Shown here: one piece after another, positions 22,774-32,862 of the stretch
Layout: each line of letters starts with the position of its first letter
Position numbering within the stretch: the stretch's first letter is position 1
From: Neovahlkampfia damariscottae
Lineage: Eukaryota; Heterolobosea; Selenaionea; Neovahlkampfiida; Neovahlkampfiidae
Direction: 5' to 3'
DNA length: 64,000 nucleotides
Assembly: GCA_016618085.1 (NCBI GenBank)
Contig: JABLTG010000012.1
Location: forward strand, 141,748 to 205,747
The notes under the pieces: generated by a model
What the model was told of the DNA's origin: nothing
What the model saw: the letters and a program-made list of their open reading frames with translations, nothing else
Database searches by the model: none
Position numbers and translations under genes: made by a program

Positions 22774-23768
22774 TTAAAACTGTGAATAGCTATCGCTACA
22801 AAACATTAAATATGCTGCAGTTGGTGCACACATGCACATAAGACAACAAAAAGTTAACACAACTCCAACAAGTATTCCAATACCCCAATAAACATTATTC
22901 AGAGCAGTTTTATACATGTATATTCCTTCCATATTCAATACGTATGGAATTTCAGCGACAATTGGATCTTTCTTGTGCCTAATGTAAAGATCCACCATTG
23001 GATTTTGTATTTCTGTGTTCTTTGTTGGTTTATATGCAGTTGGTGTGACTGAATAGTGGTAATATGCTCCAGAACTTGCATAAGAGACATGTTCATTCAA
23101 TATACATCCTTCTGTTTTTATCAGCATTTCTGTTGGATCAAAAACCAGACAAATATCTTTGATAGTCATTGGTTTTACTTCTTCTTCCATACGGAACAAA
23201 TCAATGGTAATAGCTCCAATTCCTCTGTAATTTTTGCCTTCATAAATTTTGACGTCTAATGTCGTCTTCTTTGATACGTCAAAAACCATATTGGTTCCAA
23301 GTGATAACTGTTTCTTTTGAAAGCGTAGTTGATCATAAACTAAATATTCTGAAAGATACAATTGGTCATCCTAAAAACAACATCGGATAATTAAATATTT
23401 TTTTTTTTTTTTTTACATTTAACGTGTTTGGTTTTACCATGACGTCTGATGGTTTGAATGAACTTGAAACATTGAAAGAAAAGTCATAAATTTCTGGAAT
23501 AACAGTTTTAAAAGATTCTGCATTTTTTTTGTTAAAATCATAAGCTGAAATGAAAACATAAGGTGCTGAGTTTGGGTATTGTACTGCTCCTATGATGGCA
23601 TAAATAGGCTTTAGAAAGTTGGTAAGTTGATTTTTTTTTTCTTACGGCAACAATTCCCATCAGAAATCCAGATGTAAGTATTGCCATGATCCATCCTGAA
23701 GCAAAAGTAAAAAATAGTACAACAAGAAAGTAGAAAAAAACAGTGCAGTAAACTGATAAATCAGCCAT
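22774..23768 (-). CDS. Hypothetical membrane protein
   Basis: Three exons (introns 23609-23645, 23371-23416) give 303 residues. Two or three helices lie at the N-terminus ('FFYFLVVLFFTFASGWIMAI' and 'GIVAPIYAIIGAV'), followed by a soluble beta-rich loop of about 210 residues, one more strong helix near the end ('WGIGILVGVVLTFCCLMCM') and a short Cys-rich tail. I tested CDC50 and TMEM231 by eye and neither fits. The function is unknown. A CCAAT box lies 17 nt upstream. Confidence 0.65.
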
Positions 23769-23785
23769 TTTATGGATTAAAATCG

Positions 23786-23790
23786 ATTGG
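23786..23790 (-). promoter_or_regulatory. CCAAT box of the membrane protein gene
   Basis: Reads CCAATC on the gene strand 17 nt before the start. A second box of the opposite sense is at 23808-23812. Confidence 0.45.
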
Positions 23791-24011
23791 ATAAAAAAAC
23801 GCGTTGACCAATGGGAGTTGTAGTATTTTATTTCTTTTGGTTTCTTTTCTCAAATTTCCAACAGATTCCTTCAGGGAAAGACAAATTTCCACCAACCAAA
23901 TAAAAACAATTTCCGATTGGTTCGTAAGAAATGCTAAAAATAAATGAAGCAAAAGCATAAAAAGAGTGGAATTCCGTTTTCCGTTCAACAAAACAAAAAC
24001 CAAACAAAGAA

Positions 24012-24725
24012 ATGAAAGCAAAATTTTTTATCAACCAAGAAATCAGGAGATTATCCATTGACGAAAATACTTCCTTTGAACAACTAAAAAACATCATTGA
24101 AGATTTTTGGTTATCACAAAATCCAAATGACAAACAATCACTTCAAACTCTTAGTTTCAGATATTTGGATACAGATGAAGACTGGGTGCGTTTTTCTACT
24201 GCTGAAGAATGGAAAGATGCTTTAACAAATGTCAAAGAAGTTTTAAAGGTCAAAATTGAAAAAGAAAGTGAAATGAAACCAAAACACCAACCAAAAGTAA
24301 ATGAAGAAAATGTAAATCAACCAAAACACCAACATAACTCACAACCTCAATTTCCGAACTTTTCTCAACAAGGACAACAAGGAAATGGAATGGATTTTAT
24401 TCAACAATTTTTAACACCTGAAAATATTCAAATGGCTCAAAATATGTTCTCACAGTTCACACAAGGTCAAAATCAAAATGATTTTATGAACATGTTTCAA
24501 CAAGGACAACAGAATGGTCAACCAGCAAATATGTTTCCATTTTTCCAAACACCAGAACAATACCAAAAACAACCTGAAAAGAAAAATCTTTCTGATGAAG
24601 AAGTAAAATCTTTGAATGAACAATTACTTGGAATGGGATTTATAGATTCATCAATGAATGAATCTCTTTTAAAAAAATATGAAGGAAATGTAGAAAAAGT
24701 TGTAAATCATCTCATATCTTTATAA
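24012..24725 (+). CDS. PB1-UBA protein, autophagy-receptor-like
   Basis: A single exon of 237 residues. Residues 1-83 have the PB1 pattern: a basic Lys/Arg patch in 'RRLSIDENTSFEQL' and an acidic loop 'YLDTDEDWVRFSTAEEW' like the OPCA motif. A Gln/Asn-rich middle follows, then a C-terminal UBA domain ('LNEQLLGMGFIDSSMNESLL', 'NVEKVVNHL'). PB1 plus UBA is the core of p62/NBR1/Joka2 receptors, which polymerise and bind ubiquitin. No ZZ finger or obvious LIR motif is present, so a receptor role is only suggested. Confidence 0.75.
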   Translation: MKAKFFINQEIRRLSIDENTSFEQLKNIIEDFWLSQNPNDKQSLQTLSFRYLDTDEDWVRFSTAEEWKDALTNVKEVLKVKIEKESEMKPKHQPKVNEENVNQPKHQHNSQPQFPNFSQQGQQGNGMDFIQQFLTPENIQMAQNMFSQFTQGQNQNDFMNMFQQGQQNGQPANMFPFFQTPEQYQKQPEKKNLSDEEVKSLNEQLLGMGFIDSSMNESLLKKYEGNVEKVVNHLISL

Positions 24726-24760
24726 ATTTTAATTGTTTTATATTTGTTTTTTTCCACCTA

Positions 24761-24765
24761 CCAAT
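24761..24765 (+). promoter_or_regulatory. CCAAT box of MPV17-like gene
   Basis: CCAAT 27 nt before the ATG, in the 67 bp gap after the PB1-UBA gene. Confidence 0.5.
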
Positions 24766-24792
24766 AAAAACCCAGTTTATACCCAACAGAAG

Positions 24793-25371
24793 ATGTTCCG
24801 TAGAGCTTGGACAAGTTATAAACAATTGAATGAAAAAAGTCCATTGGCAACTAAAATGATTACAACAGGTGGAATTTATTTTGCTGGTGAAGTTACTGGA
24901 CAATTCGTTCAGAAAAAAATAAAAAAAAAAGAAAAAAAATTTGATTATAAAAATCTCTTCAGAATGACTTTCTTTGGAACTATAATATTGGCACCATATT
25001 TACATTATTATTTCAAAGGTCTTGATAAATTAATTACTTTACCTGGTAACAAAGGAGTCTTTGGAAAATTATTATTCGATCAAACAGTTGGTTCATCTAT
25101 TTTTTGTGTTGGATTTCCAACTTATTTGACTTTAACAAGAGGTGGTAGTTTACAAGAAGTAAAGAATTACTTGAAGGATAATTTTATGAAACTTGTAAAT
25201 TTCACATTTTTTCACACATTTCTTTATTAGTTGTATGCGAATTGGAAACTTTGGCCTGCTGTTAATTTTATAACTTTTGCTTTTGTACCTATGAATTTAA
25301 GAGTGTTATTTGTAAATGTTGCTGCATTCTTTTGGACAATAGTGTTATCATTGATGACTTCTGAAGATTGA
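24793..25371 (+). CDS. MPV17/PMP22 family membrane protein
   Basis: Two exons (intron 25195-25230) give 180 residues, the usual family length. The diagnostic end block is present across the splice: 'NWKLWPAVNFITFAFVPMNL R' followed by 'VNVAAFFWTIVLS'. The start 'MFRRAWTSYKQLNEKSPLATKM' matches the W..Y...L...P..T opening. The family sits in the inner mitochondrial or peroxisomal membrane as a channel-like protein. Which organelle applies here cannot be told. Confidence 0.9.
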
Positions 25372-25454
25372 AGCAATTTTATGTTAGAAATAAAATGAAT
25401 TTTCAAATAGTTAACAATATGTTGCTTCATTTTCATTTTTGATTTTGTTTGGTC

Positions 25455-25459
25455 ATTGG
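25455..25459 (-). promoter_or_regulatory. Inverted CCAAT box of BTB gene
   Basis: ATTGG 29 nt before the ATG at 25489. It argues against the in-frame non-ATG extension. Confidence 0.5.
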
Positions 25460-25488
25460 TTGAATTTTTGACAAATCAAACCTCCTCA

Positions 25489-26538
25489 ATGACTTCAGCA
25501 GCAAAACAACTTTCTCTTGACTTTTCAAACTTATTTCATGACAAAACTATTTCAGATTTTGAAATATCAATCAAAAATGATGACAAAACAACCTTTGGAC
25601 CAGACTCACATTTTTCAGTTCATCTTTGTATTCTAATTCAAAGATGGAAATCATTCAGAGACCAACACATAAAAAAACAAACAAAAGAAGAAATCATTGA
25701 AAAAACCAGAAAAATGAAAAACAAAAAAAAAACATTCAAAAATTTGAATTCTTTGATTGTCCAAAAAATTTTGTTTTTTTTATACACTAATAATTTGAAT
25801 ATATTCAAAAATGTTTCAGTAGAAGATTTAAATTATCATTTAGATAAATTGGGTTTAGAAGAAGAGTATTTCAAAAGTGCAAAAGTCCGTGAATCAATTG
25901 TTGCAGAGAAATTTTATTTGTTGGATTTTTCATCACAATTTGAAGAAGAAACTAAAGATTTAACAGATTCAATGGTAGTTAAAATAGCTATGAGTTCAAT
26001 AACAGATTTTAATATCGAATCAAAAAATTGGAGTATTCCTTGTCATCGCTCCATTTTGAAGCATCGTTCTGAGTATTTCAAAGCAATGTTTTCAGAAAAA
26101 TTTCAACAAGAAAATTGTTTAATTTTGGATGAAATGGAACAATTTATAATGATAGAAATGATAAATTATCTGTATTGCACAAAAATCAACTTTTCCATTC
26201 AGAATTGTGTTGGATTAACATTTTGTTCGAATATGTTTTCTGCTAAAGAGATTGAATTACAATCAACAAAATATTTGATTAATTCATTGAATTTAGATAT
26301 TGTTTTTGATGCTTTAAATTTAACAGAATTTTTACAATCCAATAAAACGGAATTGAAACAAGAATGTTTGAAATATTTGATTCAACATTCATATGATGAT
26401 GAAGAAAAATTCATGGAATTTTATCAAAAAATTGAGAATACTGAATACAAAGAAGAATTCAAATCTATTAGATTGACATTAAAAAATCAAAAAGATCTCA
26501 AAAATGGACCAAATGAGAAACTTCAATATTTTTTCTAA
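25489..26538 (+). CDS. Double BTB-domain protein
   Basis: A single exon of 349 residues. The first BTB-like unit is at about residues 20-120 ('SDFEISIKNDD', 'FSVHLCILIQRW'), interrupted by a Lys-rich helix. A second, better one starts near 165 ('SMVVKIAMSS', 'IPCHRSILKHRSEYFKAMF', 'LYCTKI'), followed by a BACK-like helical tail. BTB domains dimerise and bind cullin-3. No kelch or other substrate domain is present. Confidence 0.75.
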   Translation: MTSAAKQLSLDFSNLFHDKTISDFEISIKNDDKTTFGPDSHFSVHLCILIQRWKSFRDQHIKKQTKEEIIEKTRKMKNKKKTFKNLNSLIVQKILFFLYTNNLNIFKNVSVEDLNYHLDKLGLEEEYFKSAKVRESIVAEKFYLLDFSSQFEEETKDLTDSMVVKIAMSSITDFNIESKNWSIPCHRSILKHRSEYFKAMFSEKFQQENCLILDEMEQFIMIEMINYLYCTKINFSIQNCVGLTFCSNMFSAKEIELQSTKYLINSLNLDIVFDALNLTEFLQSNKTELKQECLKYLIQHSYDDEEKFMEFYQKIENTEYKEEFKSIRLTLKNQKDLKNGPNEKLQYFF

Positions 26539-26582
26539 GAAAAAGAGAAGAAAAACTTGATTTCCCAAATATTAATTTTTTA

Positions 26583-27665
26583 TTAATTTGAACAAGTATA
26601 AAAATAATAATTTTGCAAAACCAACATATACTCAACAATATTAACAACAAGAGGTCCAAGTGCTGGAACATTTTTGAGTTTGTTACAAATTGCAACAATA
26701 ATTGGTTTCAATGATTCATTAAATAATGGATTTCTAACAAGATAATAATATAACGAAGAATATCTTCTGTATAATTCATCTTTTACAATAGAACCTCTTC
26801 CTTGAACATCTGATAAAGAAAGTTGTCTTGAAATCAAATCTGTCAAAAATGAAATAACCAATGGAGTCCATGAATCATTACCCCATTTCATTAATGATAA
26901 AACATAGATACATGGTCTTAGTGCAAAAATCATTTCACCAAAAATGAAATTTTTTGATTGTCCTCCTGTAGTTGATTTAACAACAAGTAAATTTTCTTTT
27001 CTCAAAGAAGGAACTTTGTAATTCAAAGTTGGCATAAGTTTTCCTGTTCTTTTACCAATAGGTTCTGCATTTAATGAATCAAATGTTTTTGAAAATTTTC
27101 CGTTTCTTTCTGAATCTCTTTGGTTTTCTTGATATTCTAAATTGAGTTGAAAATCATTTGGAAGAATAGTATCTTCAATCATGACATTATATTTTGATTT
27201 ATATATGATGAATAATCTTGTAAATGCTCTTGAGAAAAATGTTAATTTTTTTTTGAAATTTGTTACTTCAATGATTCAATGAGTAGAATGACTTTCCAAA
27301 CATTAGATTCTTTAAATGATTTCTTTTTTAAATAAAGTTCAATGACAACTTGGATAGTTTGTAAAAATCTTAAAAAGTAACTTAAAAAAGATAAAAAAAA
27401 AAAAAAATTTGTTATACGAAATTTTCTTATAAATTGAAAATCTTTCATCTTGAAGAAGTAATTTATTAGTAACTGATTTCCTATCTAATAAATTTTCATG
27501 GTATAAAGAAACTAAATTTAAACCAGTATAAGCTAATTCAGTTCTGACTTCATCTTCAGGGTTTATCGTAAATAGAACAATGAATCTTCCTACAGATTCA
27601 ATAGTTTCAATTATTTTTTGATTTTTTAAAATAAAATTTTCATAGGAAGAAATTAATGAGCTCAT
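26583..27665 (-). CDS. PEX16: Peroxin-16
   Basis: Three exons (introns 27381-27417, 27229-27266) give 335 residues, close to the length of human PEX16. Family landmarks are 'LISSYENFILKNQKIIETIE' at the N-terminus, 'LAYTGLNLVSLYHENLL', 'IQVVIELYLKK', 'GEMIFALRPCIYVLSL' and 'WTPLVISFLTDLIS'. PEX16 inserts in the ER and peroxisomal membrane and recruits PEX3 and membrane proteins. It implies that the organism makes peroxisomes. The first exon start follows GGT and is the only ATG before the conserved block. Confidence 0.9.
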
Positions 27666-27708
27666 ACCTTTCACCCTTGTTTGTTTGAAAATTCCGGAAC
27701 AATTTTAA

Positions 27709-27713
27709 CCAAT
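27709..27713 (+). promoter_or_regulatory. Shared CCAAT box of a divergent pair
   Basis: CCAATCA midway between the PEX16 start and the small membrane protein start (43 and 32 nt away). Confidence 0.5.
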
Positions 27714-27745
27714 CAAATTATAGGATTTATCAAAGAGAGTAAAGG

Positions 27746-28158
27746 ATGATTTTGCCAATTTTAATGATGTTTCAAATCTTATTTGGTGGTTCTTTGTATG
27801 CTACTAATGTTTTGATAAATTTACGTTTGAAAAACCAAAAGTTCAAAAAATTTTCAACTTTGTTTCTTCATATGCTTTCTCAGATAACTTTACAAAGAGT
27901 GGTGACTACTTTTCATTTGTCTGATGAATATTTCAATAAATTCTCATTGATTAACACTAAAAGTCCGTTGAAAGGAAAACAATGTAAAGAAGCATTTTTT
28001 TTAAAATTTTTTTTTTAGTAATTGTTCATCAGGAAAGAGTTCATGAAATAAAAGATTTCAAAATCGAAGAAGAACCTCAAATACACCATTTTCCAACTAG
28101 AAAATATAGTATGGATCAATATAAATTATACTTTCCTGATTTTTTAACACAAGAGTGA
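27746..28158 (+). CDS. Small hypothetical membrane protein
   Basis: Two exons (intron 27984-28018) give 125 residues. There is one N-terminal hydrophobic helix ('ILPILMMFQILFGGSLY') and a soluble tail rich in His, Glu and aromatic residues ending 'LYFPDFLTQE'. I do not recognise it. The CCAAT position and a clean splice support it as a gene. Confidence 0.55.
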
Positions 28159-28234
28159 AATGTTCAAAAAGTAAAGTGTAAAAATACTTCGGAAAAGAAT
28201 TTTTCTATTTTCAAATAAAAATTTGATTTATTAA

Positions 28235-28873
28235 CTATTCAATATTTAAAACTTCTTTCCAATGCTTGAATGGATATTCCAAATTATCAGGATGTAATTC
28301 AGGAATATTTATATCTAAAAATGTTTTCATTTCCAAGTAAAGAAATTCATTTCCTGAATCCTCTAAATGTAATCCATCCTCCAAAAAATCTTCCCATTTG
28401 AATTGCATTTGAACTGTTTCCCAGAAATTCAAAAAAAAAACTTTTTCTTCTTCAGAGATTTTTTTGACCATTTCCATATATTTTTGTAATGTATCAACTT
28501 TTCTATATTTTTCTCTTTCTTCATCAACAGGTGGTGGTGAAATTAATATTATATGAGCTTTAGGACATTGTTTTTTTACCACTTGAATTATTTTTGTCAA
28601 ATTTGAATAGAATTTATCAACAGAAACATTTTGAGCACCTTCAGCTGAATCATTAGAACCCATTAAAACAGTGACTAAATTTGCTTTTGAGAATGGTTCA
28701 AGAATTTCATCAACCAAAGGTAACAACATTTCAGTGTTGTATCCAGAATAACCTCTGTTGAGAATATCAACTTTTACACCATACTTTTCAATTAAACGTT
28801 GACACCAACCGTTTTTCAAATGTCCTCTTTCTGTGAGACTATCACCTAATGTAACGATTAGTGGACGAGACAT
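28235..28873 (-). CDS. SGNH/GDSL esterase, IAH1-like
   Basis: A single exon of 212 residues. SGNH blocks are complete: GDSL in 'IVTLGDSLTERG', Gly in 'NRGYSGYNTEM', Asn in 'VLMGSNDSAEG', and Asp/His in 'EDGLHLEDSG'. 'NRGYSGYNT' and 'LISPPPVDEE' are typical of isoamyl acetate-hydrolysing esterase 1. The family hydrolyses short acyl esters in the cytosol. The natural substrate here is unknown. Confidence 0.88.
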   Translation of the reverse strand: MSRPLIVTLGDSLTERGHLKNGWCQRLIEKYGVKVDILNRGYSGYNTEMLLPLVDEILEPFSKANLVTVLMGSNDSAEGAQNVSVDKFYSNLTKIIQVVKKQCPKAHIILISPPPVDEEREKYRKVDTLQKYMEMVKKISEEEKVFFLNFWETVQMQFKWEDFLEDGLHLEDSGNEFLYLEMKTFLDINIPELHPDNLEYPFKHWKEVLNIE

Positions 28874-28879
28874 TTGTTG

Positions 28880-28884
28880 ATTGG
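28880..28884 (-). promoter_or_regulatory. CCAAT box of IAH1-like gene
   Basis: CCAATCAACA on the gene strand, only 6 nt before the ATG. Either the 5' leader is very short or the true start is further in. Confidence 0.4.
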
Positions 28885-28981
28885 TTGTTTTTTTTTTCTT
28901 GTTGAATAAAACTACCTTATTAGAATGTATTTAGAGAAAATTTCACTTAATATTGCATTTTGTTGCTGAAGTTTTTGTAGT

Positions 28982-28986
28982 CCAAT
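28982..28986 (+). promoter_or_regulatory. CCAAT box of P-loop ATPase gene
   Basis: CCAATCG 14 nt before the ATG at 29001. It selects this ATG over an upstream in-frame one. Confidence 0.5.
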
Positions 28987-29000
28987 CGTTCTGTTTTATC

Positions 29001-30836
29001 ATGAAAAGCAAACAACAAACCAAACATTTGCTCAGGAGTTTTTCAAGTTTGTCCAAAAATTTGAGAAAGATTGAAAACAACAAAGAGATTTTTCAATTAG
29101 ATAATTTTTTGGAAAAAAAGAAAATTCACAAATTTGAAGAGGACAGATGGCCAATTTTCAAAAGAGAAAAAGAAGAATATTATTTAGAAAACTATCTCAA
29201 AAGTTCAAATATCAAAAAAAATTCAGTTTTTGTTGTCGGACCAGATGGTCATGGAAAGTCAACTTTGATCAACAAGTTTTTTTATTTTTTATTAAAAATT
29301 TTTGAAAGTGTGGTTCAAAAACTGTCAGATATGAAGAATATAATTATTTTAGAACTGAACTTTGAAGATTTCTTTTTAAAAAAAAATCAAAAAAACAATT
29401 TAACATTTGATGAATTTATTCAATTTTTTGATGACAGATTGTTCAATGAATTAATGAAAGTTGATGAAAAATATGGATTGAATATTGAACATATATTTGA
29501 TGTTTTAAATGAAAAAAATAATTTTAATTACTCTTTATGTCAAATTGTTGAAGAAGATGATTTATTCACAAATGAAGAAATTAAAAAAGAGCATGAAAAA
29601 TTGAAAGAAGATTTATTCAAAAATTCATCAAAAAAATTATTCTTAGATTATGTTAAACATAAAAATGTAGATAATTCATTCAAATTTGCACTTGAACTTT
29701 CATTTGATTTGTTAAAAAAAAAGTAAACTAATTTAAAGAATTTGACAATTTCATCAAAGAGAGAATTATACAATGAGAACTGGAAGAGAAATTTGGGAGT
29801 TTTTTATGTCATTTTTAGAATTTATAGCTGTTCAAAAAGATATTCAACCAAAGTTAATCATCAAAGACATTCAACTTTTAGATTTATTTTCAAAATCTGT
29901 TTCACTCAGATTCAAAGAAAAATACATTCAATTAGATGATTCATCACTCGAAGAATTCAGAGGACCAGATTTACATGATCAAATATTACTCAGGATTGTT
30001 GTAAGTTCGAACTTAGTTCTAAAATTTCACAGGGTATTTACATTGATCCTTCAATTCCAATGATTATTGAAACTTCAGGAAATTATTACAATTATCAATT
30101 TAAAGAAGAATTTAAATTGGATGTTGATCAAATTGAATTTTTAGAAGTCAAAGAGATGGATCATGTGCAAATTGCAAATCTATTTTTAAAAGTATTTACT
30201 AAAGAAGAGTTTTATCCTATATATGATAAAGTAGGAGGTAATCTTGAAAAATTGAAAGATTTTATGACAATTTATTTGAATATAAATGAATATCCAAAAG
30301 AATTTGAAAAACGATCATTTCCTGAACTAAAGTATGCCATTTCTCTATTTTTGCAAAAAGAGAAAGACAATTTCCTCAAGAAAATGACATCAGCACAATT
30401 ATTAATATGTAAATACACAGCAGAAGAAGATGGTAAAGAAATGGAATACGAATTCAATCATGAAAAAGTTGAATTTCAACTAGTCGATTTGATTGAGAAA
30501 GTCTTGAGCTCTCGCACAAGAGGAATTCTTGAAAGACAATATTTAGAAACAATTGATGTTCAAATGTCAATACCTGGATCAGCTTTGATCAATTCTGATA
30601 TTTTTTATTACAATATTGAAAAAGAGGTGATCACATTTTATCATCGATCATACTTCAATCTTATGACAAATTTTATAAGTGAAAAATTTGAAGAATGGGG
30701 AAAATTGAAATACTACAAGTTTAGAGGTTGGCAAAAATTTTATGGCCTAGCGGTCAATGTTTATAAAAAACCTGAAGACAATTTTTTTGTGGAGACCAAA
30801 TACAAATTGAATAAGTCCAAACCAGAGAATTATTAA
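29001..30836 (+). CDS. P-loop ATPase, archaeal-ATPase/STAND-like
   Basis: Three exons (introns 29723-29759, 30001-30032) give 588 residues. The Walker A motif is 'GPDGHGKSTL'. The Walker B region reads 'PKLIIKDIQLLDLF', where the usual DE pair is replaced by KD. 'YDKVGGNLEKLKDFM' matches the GGNP/GGN sensor-2 region of the archaeal ATPase group. A basic N-terminus (MKSKQQTKHLLRSFSSLSK) could be a mitochondrial presequence. ATP binding is likely and hydrolysis doubtful. Its partners are unknown. Confidence 0.7.
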
Positions 30837-30846
30837 AAAAACTTTT

Positions 30847-31380
30847 TTATTGTTCAAAGTTGGAAAGAGCTGATCCATATACATCTGATATTGTTTCTGT
30901 GATGGAAGAAGTTTTTTTGCTTATCCAATTCTTCAAATCATCTTTTTTTTTTTCTTGAAATTCATACAATGATTCAACAAATGGATATGTTGAAATATAA
31001 TTTCCTGCAATTGATTTAGTTATATCGTATGTTGATATTAAACCAGATGCCACTCCTAATTTATTTCTGATTAATAAATGATGAGTTTCTGCTTCAACCA
31101 TTTTTTTTGACACAGTTTCTATGTCATCCTCTTCATCAGCGTATAAAATTTTTCTTGACATAATTCTACTAATTTCTGTATCTTTTGGTAAACCGGAACC
31201 ATAAGCATCTAAAATATCATAAGTAGTTACAATTCCAGAAAAGACTAATTCATCCTTTTGAACCAAAACAGAACTTATATTTCTTGTGGTAAGAATTGTT
31301 ATAACTTGTTCTATAGGTGTATTTTCTTCACAAGTGGCAAGTGATTCTTTCACCACCATGATCTCTTTTGCCTTCACCAT
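30847..31380 (-). CDS. CBS-pair protein
   Basis: A single exon of 177 residues holding two CBS motifs: 'NTPIEQVITILTTRNISSVL' with 'FSGIVTTYDIL', and 'DDIETVSKKMVEAETHHLLI' with 'ASGLISTYDI'. CBS pairs sense adenosine nucleotides or SAM. A Lys/Ser helix follows. Stand-alone CBS proteins often regulate partners, and none is evident here. An inverted CCAAT lies 30 nt upstream. Confidence 0.85.
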   Translation of the reverse strand: MVKAKEIMVVKESLATCEENTPIEQVITILTTRNISSVLVQKDELVFSGIVTTYDILDAYGSGLPKDTEISRIMSRKILYADEEDDIETVSKKMVEAETHHLLIRNKLGVASGLISTYDITKSIAGNYISTYPFVESLYEFQEKKKDDLKNWISKKTSSITETISDVYGSALSNFEQ

Positions 31381-31726
31381 TTTGTTTTTGTTTGAAATTG
31401 AACTGATTCAATTGGCGGAATTCGTTTGTCTAATTAAAGGTAAAAATTTTATCAGTATGTCTGGTGAATACAGTCATGGATTTTCCTGAATATGCTTGTC
31501 TATGTTTTGTCTTCATGTGTAGGTTGCAATTAATTTTTCTGCAATAAAAAATTCAAAATGAATTTCAAAAAAATTGTGGGAGAGAAAAATTTTAAATCAG
31601 TACTCGATCTGTTACAATCATCGTGTTATCTTGAATATGCTTGTCTATTTTGTCATCATTCAAAGAATACATGATGAAAAAGTAAATCAAACTGAATTGA
31701 ATAATAGAAAAATAATTTTGGTTTAT
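31381..31726 (+). other. Left flank of the mobile element
   Basis: No gene is supported here. It holds the CBS gene's CCAAT box (31411-31415) and two copies of the 17-mer TGAATATGCTTGTCTAT (from about 31487 and 31632). It ends in the element's target duplication. Confidence 0.5.
31721..31726 (+). repeat. Target-site duplication, left copy (GTTTAT)
   Basis: The 6 bp directly outside the left terminal repeat, identical to 35984-35989 outside the right one. Confidence 0.75.
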
Positions 31727-32125
31727 AGAAGTAGCAGGTCTATGACTTTTTTCAGTGACTAAATTTTGGAATTCAAAGACTATAAAAATTCCAGCTGTAG
31801 AATCATCCGGCCAATCGCACCCAGCACTAACAAATGTATAAAACAAACCTCTGTGCGTTAATCAAATAAACAGTTCAGGAAATCAACAACCAATAACAAC
31901 CAACAGCTACAAAATCAACTTTCAAAATTTTGGAAATCAAACCAGGTTTGAAGGATTATATGTTTTGATTTTGTTTTAACAATTGGTTTTTGAAAAATAA
32001 AGGAAGAAGTGTAGTATAAAGTTGTTGTAAAGAGATTGAATTAATGTATTTTTAATTTGATTGCGAAAGTAATTGATTTAAAAATAACTTTTTCAAAATA
32101 CAGGTTTGAAATGGATGAAAAAATA
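31727..32125 (+). repeat. Left terminal inverted repeat
   Basis: The outer 219 bp (to 31945) match the right repeat with a single difference at the third base. The next 180 bp match at roughly three quarters identity with small indels. It contains CCAAT boxes near 31810 and 31889 that could drive inward transcription. Confidence 0.9.
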
Positions 32126-32242
32126 ATGGATTCTTGATGAAGTTTAAAATAGTTAAGGAGATTTAAATTATTTTTTTGGAAATTTGGAGTGGTTGGGGAA
32201 TTCCGGAAAATAAAAATTTGTTTCAAAACTACATTTATGAAG

Positions 32243-32434
32243 TTAACCATTAATATTTTTTTCAAAACATTTTTTGTGTTTTTTGGTTCCTTCGTGTCTT
32301 GCTTTATGTTTTAACATGAATGTTCCACCGCAACAACAATCAAATTTTTCATCCATTTTCTCCTTATTTTTTTCGTAATATTCCTTATTCCATTGTCTAA
32401 GGTATTGCCTATTATTTTTTGGATGAACTTCCAT
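32243..32434 (-). CDS. Element gene: C2H2-like small protein
   Basis: 63 residues: a basic helix 'QYLRQWNKEYYEKNKEK' followed by 'CCCGGTFMLKHKARHEGTKKH', a degenerate zinc finger (CxC...H..H...H) of the type found at the ends of giant-virus and Polinton-like virus proteins. It resembles the middle of the GIY-YIG gene in the same element. It lies behind a copy of the element promoter palindrome (32466-32478). Confidence 0.55.
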   Translation of the reverse strand: MEVHPKNNRQYLRQWNKEYYEKNKEKMDEKFDCCCGGTFMLKHKARHEGTKKHKKCFEKNING

Positions 32435-32465
32435 TTTGTTTATACTCCTTGATTCTAAGTCTTTA

Positions 32466-32478
32466 ATTGAAATTCAAT
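32466..32478 (-). promoter_or_regulatory. Element promoter palindrome, copy A
   Basis: ATTGAAATTCAAT, followed on the gene strand by TAAAGACT, 31 nt before the ATG of the C2H2-like gene. Confidence 0.6.
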
Positions 32479-32627
32479 GACCATTTTAAAAAAAAAAAAA
32501 ATTTTCAACCAATCATATTTTTTTGCTTGGTTTGAATTCAAACAACCGAAATTGAGACTTTAAAACAATGAAATATTAAAACAAAACTTTATGTCGTTCT
32601 TTCTCATTTGAAAATTCCTACTCCTAT

Positions 32628-32861
32628 ATGTTTTTGCCAGAGAGTGAGTTTATTGAAAAAATGTATGAAGACCAAAATGGAATTTGCAAAATTTGTTTAA
32701 ACCCAATAATTAAACCTTCAGTTGATAGAATCAACAACAACTATGGACACACAAAAAAAAATGTTCAATTGACTTGTTTCTTTGATCATGTTTTATATGG
32801 TGCTGCATTGATGATTGAAAAAAAATTGAAATTGGAAAAAATAAATTTGGAGGTTCAATAA
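32628..32861 (+). CDS. Element gene: HNH endonuclease, short
   Basis: 77 residues with 'NGICKICLNPI', 'SVDRINNNYGHTKKNVQL' and 'TCFFDHVL'. The CxxC knuckle, the 'DRI.N..GH...N..L' core and a following Cys fit the HNH fold of selfish endonucleases in large DNA viruses. The final His/Asn part is poor, so the enzyme may be truncated. The 3' end meets the converging broken gene 1 bp away. Confidence 0.6.
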   Translation: MFLPESEFIEKMYEDQNGICKICLNPIIKPSVDRINNNYGHTKKNVQLTCFFDHVLYGAALMIEKKLKLEKINLEVQ

Positions 32862-32862
32862 T

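Noticed and set aside
22774-23768. CDC50/LEM3 or TMEM231 identity for the membrane protein
   Set aside because: Helix placement is partly similar, but none of the diagnostic Cys or sequence blocks of either family could be found.
31592-31846. 84-codon minus-strand frame across the left element border
   Set aside because: It runs from the terminal repeat into host DNA and mirrors a frame in the other repeat, so it is a by-product of the repeat.
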